A stretch of DNA of 7,396 nt, taken from the NCBI GenBank assembly GCA_913040765.1, contig CAJWIA010000068.1, positions 1 to 7,396 of the forward strand, in the 5' to 3' direction. The translations under genes were made by a program, and so were the position numbers. Numbering within the stretch: the stretch's first letter is position 1; every line of letters starts with the position of its first letter. Source of the DNA: an uncultured Anaerolineales bacterium (GTDB lineage Bacteria; Chloroflexota; Anaerolineae; Anaerolineales; UBA11657). This document shows, piece by piece, positions 6,258-7,396 of the stretch. The notes under the pieces are model-generated. The model saw nothing but the letters and a program-made list of their open reading frames with translations, was not told where the DNA came from and did not search any database.

Positions 6258-6540
6258 TGTCACTTTAGATACGATTCCTGTTGACGGCCCAAGCACCCAG
6301 AGTGTTCGCTCATTCTTAGGTAAGCATGCAACTTACTTGATCGCACGTCCAGCAGATTTGTGTATCAGGGCTATAGGCTTCGTTTGTACTTCCAAATCGA
6401 GCTTGGTTATATCCGACAAAAGCTGCAGAGAACTCCTCCGCATCTGCCGATGTGTCCCAATCCCAATGAATGACCAGAGTCGTCTGGTCTGCGGTCTAGT
6501 TGTGCGCCACGGCATAACTGTCGCCACCTCAACTTGCGGC
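6258..6540 (-). pseudogene. Decayed C-terminal remnant of an unnamed protein
   Basis: Read from right to left on the minus strand, protein-like sequence appears in two frames. The first frame gives GGDSYAVAHN, then a TAG (6496-6498), then TLVIHWDWDTSADAEEF and QARFGSTNEAYSPDT, and ends in TAA at 6316-6318. Dropping one base there gives KNERTLWVLGPSTGIVSKV in the next frame (6317 to about 6261). A TGA (6529-6531) sits just before GGD, where I would expect a Trp. The pieces join in order and resemble, from memory, the C-terminal part of a family of large uncharacterised proteins in Chloroflexota with a GWGGD...WDT..DA.EF...TL.VLGP pattern. The N-terminal part is not recognisable and the exact borders are unclear. 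The longer open frames here (6333-6602 on this strand, 6337-6609 on the other) do not look like proteins. Confidence 0.65.
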
Positions 6541-6588
6541 TGCAAATCGAGCATGGTAACCGACCCGGTCTTACGGAAATCCGCCACC

Positions 6589-7279
6589 TTACCACACGCC
6601 AAGAACTAGGCGGTATTTCACGTTCTCCTTATATTCATGGTACCCCTCAAGTTCCCTTGACAGCGTAAGTTCCTCATTGCGTATTCTGGCCACGAGAAGT
6701 ACGGCAAGAGAGCTGGCAGGGATCATAGTCCAGTAGGATCCCAGGGCCACCGGAGTGCAAAGGTATATCAGTAATATTGCTGTATACATGGGGTGTCGAA
6801 CTAATGCATACGGGCCAATTGTGATCACTTCCTGATTCTCTTCCACCACGACAATTCGAGATGCAAAAGCATTCTCCTTAACTACAAGAAAGTATAGGGC
6901 GAATCCCAGCAACGCCACACCTTCAGCAGCTATCACGATCGGAGCTGGTACAGTCGACCATGAATAGCGTTTATCCAGTCCAGATAGAAGGTATGTAAAG
7001 AGGATAACCATAGACATTAAAGCCGCGATTAATTTTTGTGCCGTCTCTTTTTCTATGAGCTTCGTTCTGCGTTCCAGCAATTCTGGACTATGTTTCAACA
7101 TATAGAGGAACATGTATAAGCTAGATATGGTTGCACCTACCAGCTAAGCCCAAGCTTCCCAATAAGATACGGTTCCTGCTGTCCCGAAAAGCATTCAAGG
7201 AAACTAGCGCAATCGATAATGCAAATCCAATATAGATTTTTTTCTTCAGGTTGGGTGCACTAGGGACAGACATGTTCAT
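6589..7279 (-). pseudogene. ICMT/phospholipid-methyltransferase-like membrane protein, broken near its N-terminus
   Basis: The last 174 codons (7113-6589) are intact and typical of the isoprenylcysteine carboxyl methyltransferase/PEMT family of small membrane SAM-dependent methyltransferases. KHSPELLERR is followed by about three hydrophobic segments, GPYALVRHPMYTA (SAM-binding region), and the tail EGYHEYKENVKYRLVLGVW. The expected first membrane segment is also there, but broken. ATG 7279, with AGGAGG at 7291-7296, gives NLKKKIYIGFALSIALVSL; then the frame is lost by one base, most simply an extra T in the TTTT run (7187-7190); then TAGTVSYWEAWA continues in the frame of the body, followed by TAG (7144-7146) and LVGATISSLYM. 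Two lesions therefore separate start from body. A truncated protein from ATG 7113 is possible but would lack the first membrane helix. The frame stays open upstream to the window edge, of unknown meaning. Confidence 0.85.
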
Positions 7280-7396
7280 CGTGGTTCCAACCTCCTGCTC
7301 CTTTAGTTGTGGTAATTGAAGTTGCCTATCACTATACACCTGCCCCAGTGGGTCAGCAAGCATGGCTTGCACGAAAAGAAAGACCCGCTCCAATTT

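Noticed and set aside
6337..6609. Plus-strand 90-codon frame, and minus-strand frames 6333-6602 and 6407-6595
   Set aside because: Their translations are arginine- or cysteine-rich and look like noise, while collinear protein-like fragments appear in other minus-strand frames with stops.
6589..7113. Intact 174-residue ICMT-like gene starting at ATG 7113
   Set aside because: Matching N-terminal sequence continues upstream through a TAG and a frameshift, so this is better seen as the 3' part of a broken gene. Residual function is not excluded.
7280..7396. Separate gene on the minus strand at the right edge (open frame LERVFLFVQAMLADPL...)
   Set aside because: The frame is open to the edge and runs into the ICMT pseudogene start, but it has no recognisable motif and no independent stop, so it cannot be assigned.

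Overview
The window looks like chromosomal DNA of an AT-leaning bacterium with Gram-positive-type regulation. leuS sits behind a T-box leader, and lexA has a Bacillus-type SOS operator (GAAC-N4-GTTC) inside its own promoter. The gene set and protein style (MshA-like GT4 enzyme, HD protein, ICMT-family methyltransferase remnant) remind me of Chloroflexota (Dehalococcoidia/SAR202-like). That placement is a weak inference from memory, not a measurement.

Layout. 1-517 (+) is the end of an ABC exporter ATPase. 518-1014 holds an extended -10 promoter, a 5' hairpin and a complete leucine T-box riboswitch with CUC specifier, T-box sequence and terminator. It controls leuS at 1015-3474 (+). lexA (3506-4174, -) converges on leuS with a 31-base gap. 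Upstream of lexA on the same strand is tRNA-Thr(CGT) at 4324-4396. Diverging from the tRNA is a GT4 glycosyltransferase (4472-5713, +), directly followed by an HD-domain protein (to 6207, +) whose N-terminus seems to be missing or out of frame. From 6208 to the right edge the minus strand carries two decayed genes: an ICMT/phospholipid-methyltransferase-like gene broken by a frameshift and a nonsense codon, and after it the C-terminal remnant of an unnamed protein family broken by two stops and a frameshift.

How it works together. leuS should be induced when uncharged tRNA-Leu (GAG anticodon) accumulates. lexA should repress itself and be released by RecA-stimulated self-cleavage. The glycosyltransferase and HD gene probably share a transcript. 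I see no phage, IS element, CRISPR array or evident new defence system. The most unusual points are the tandem 9-bp repeat in the T-box terminator, the Ala-Ser LexA cleavage site, the defective GT/HD junction, and the cluster of pseudogenes at the right end.
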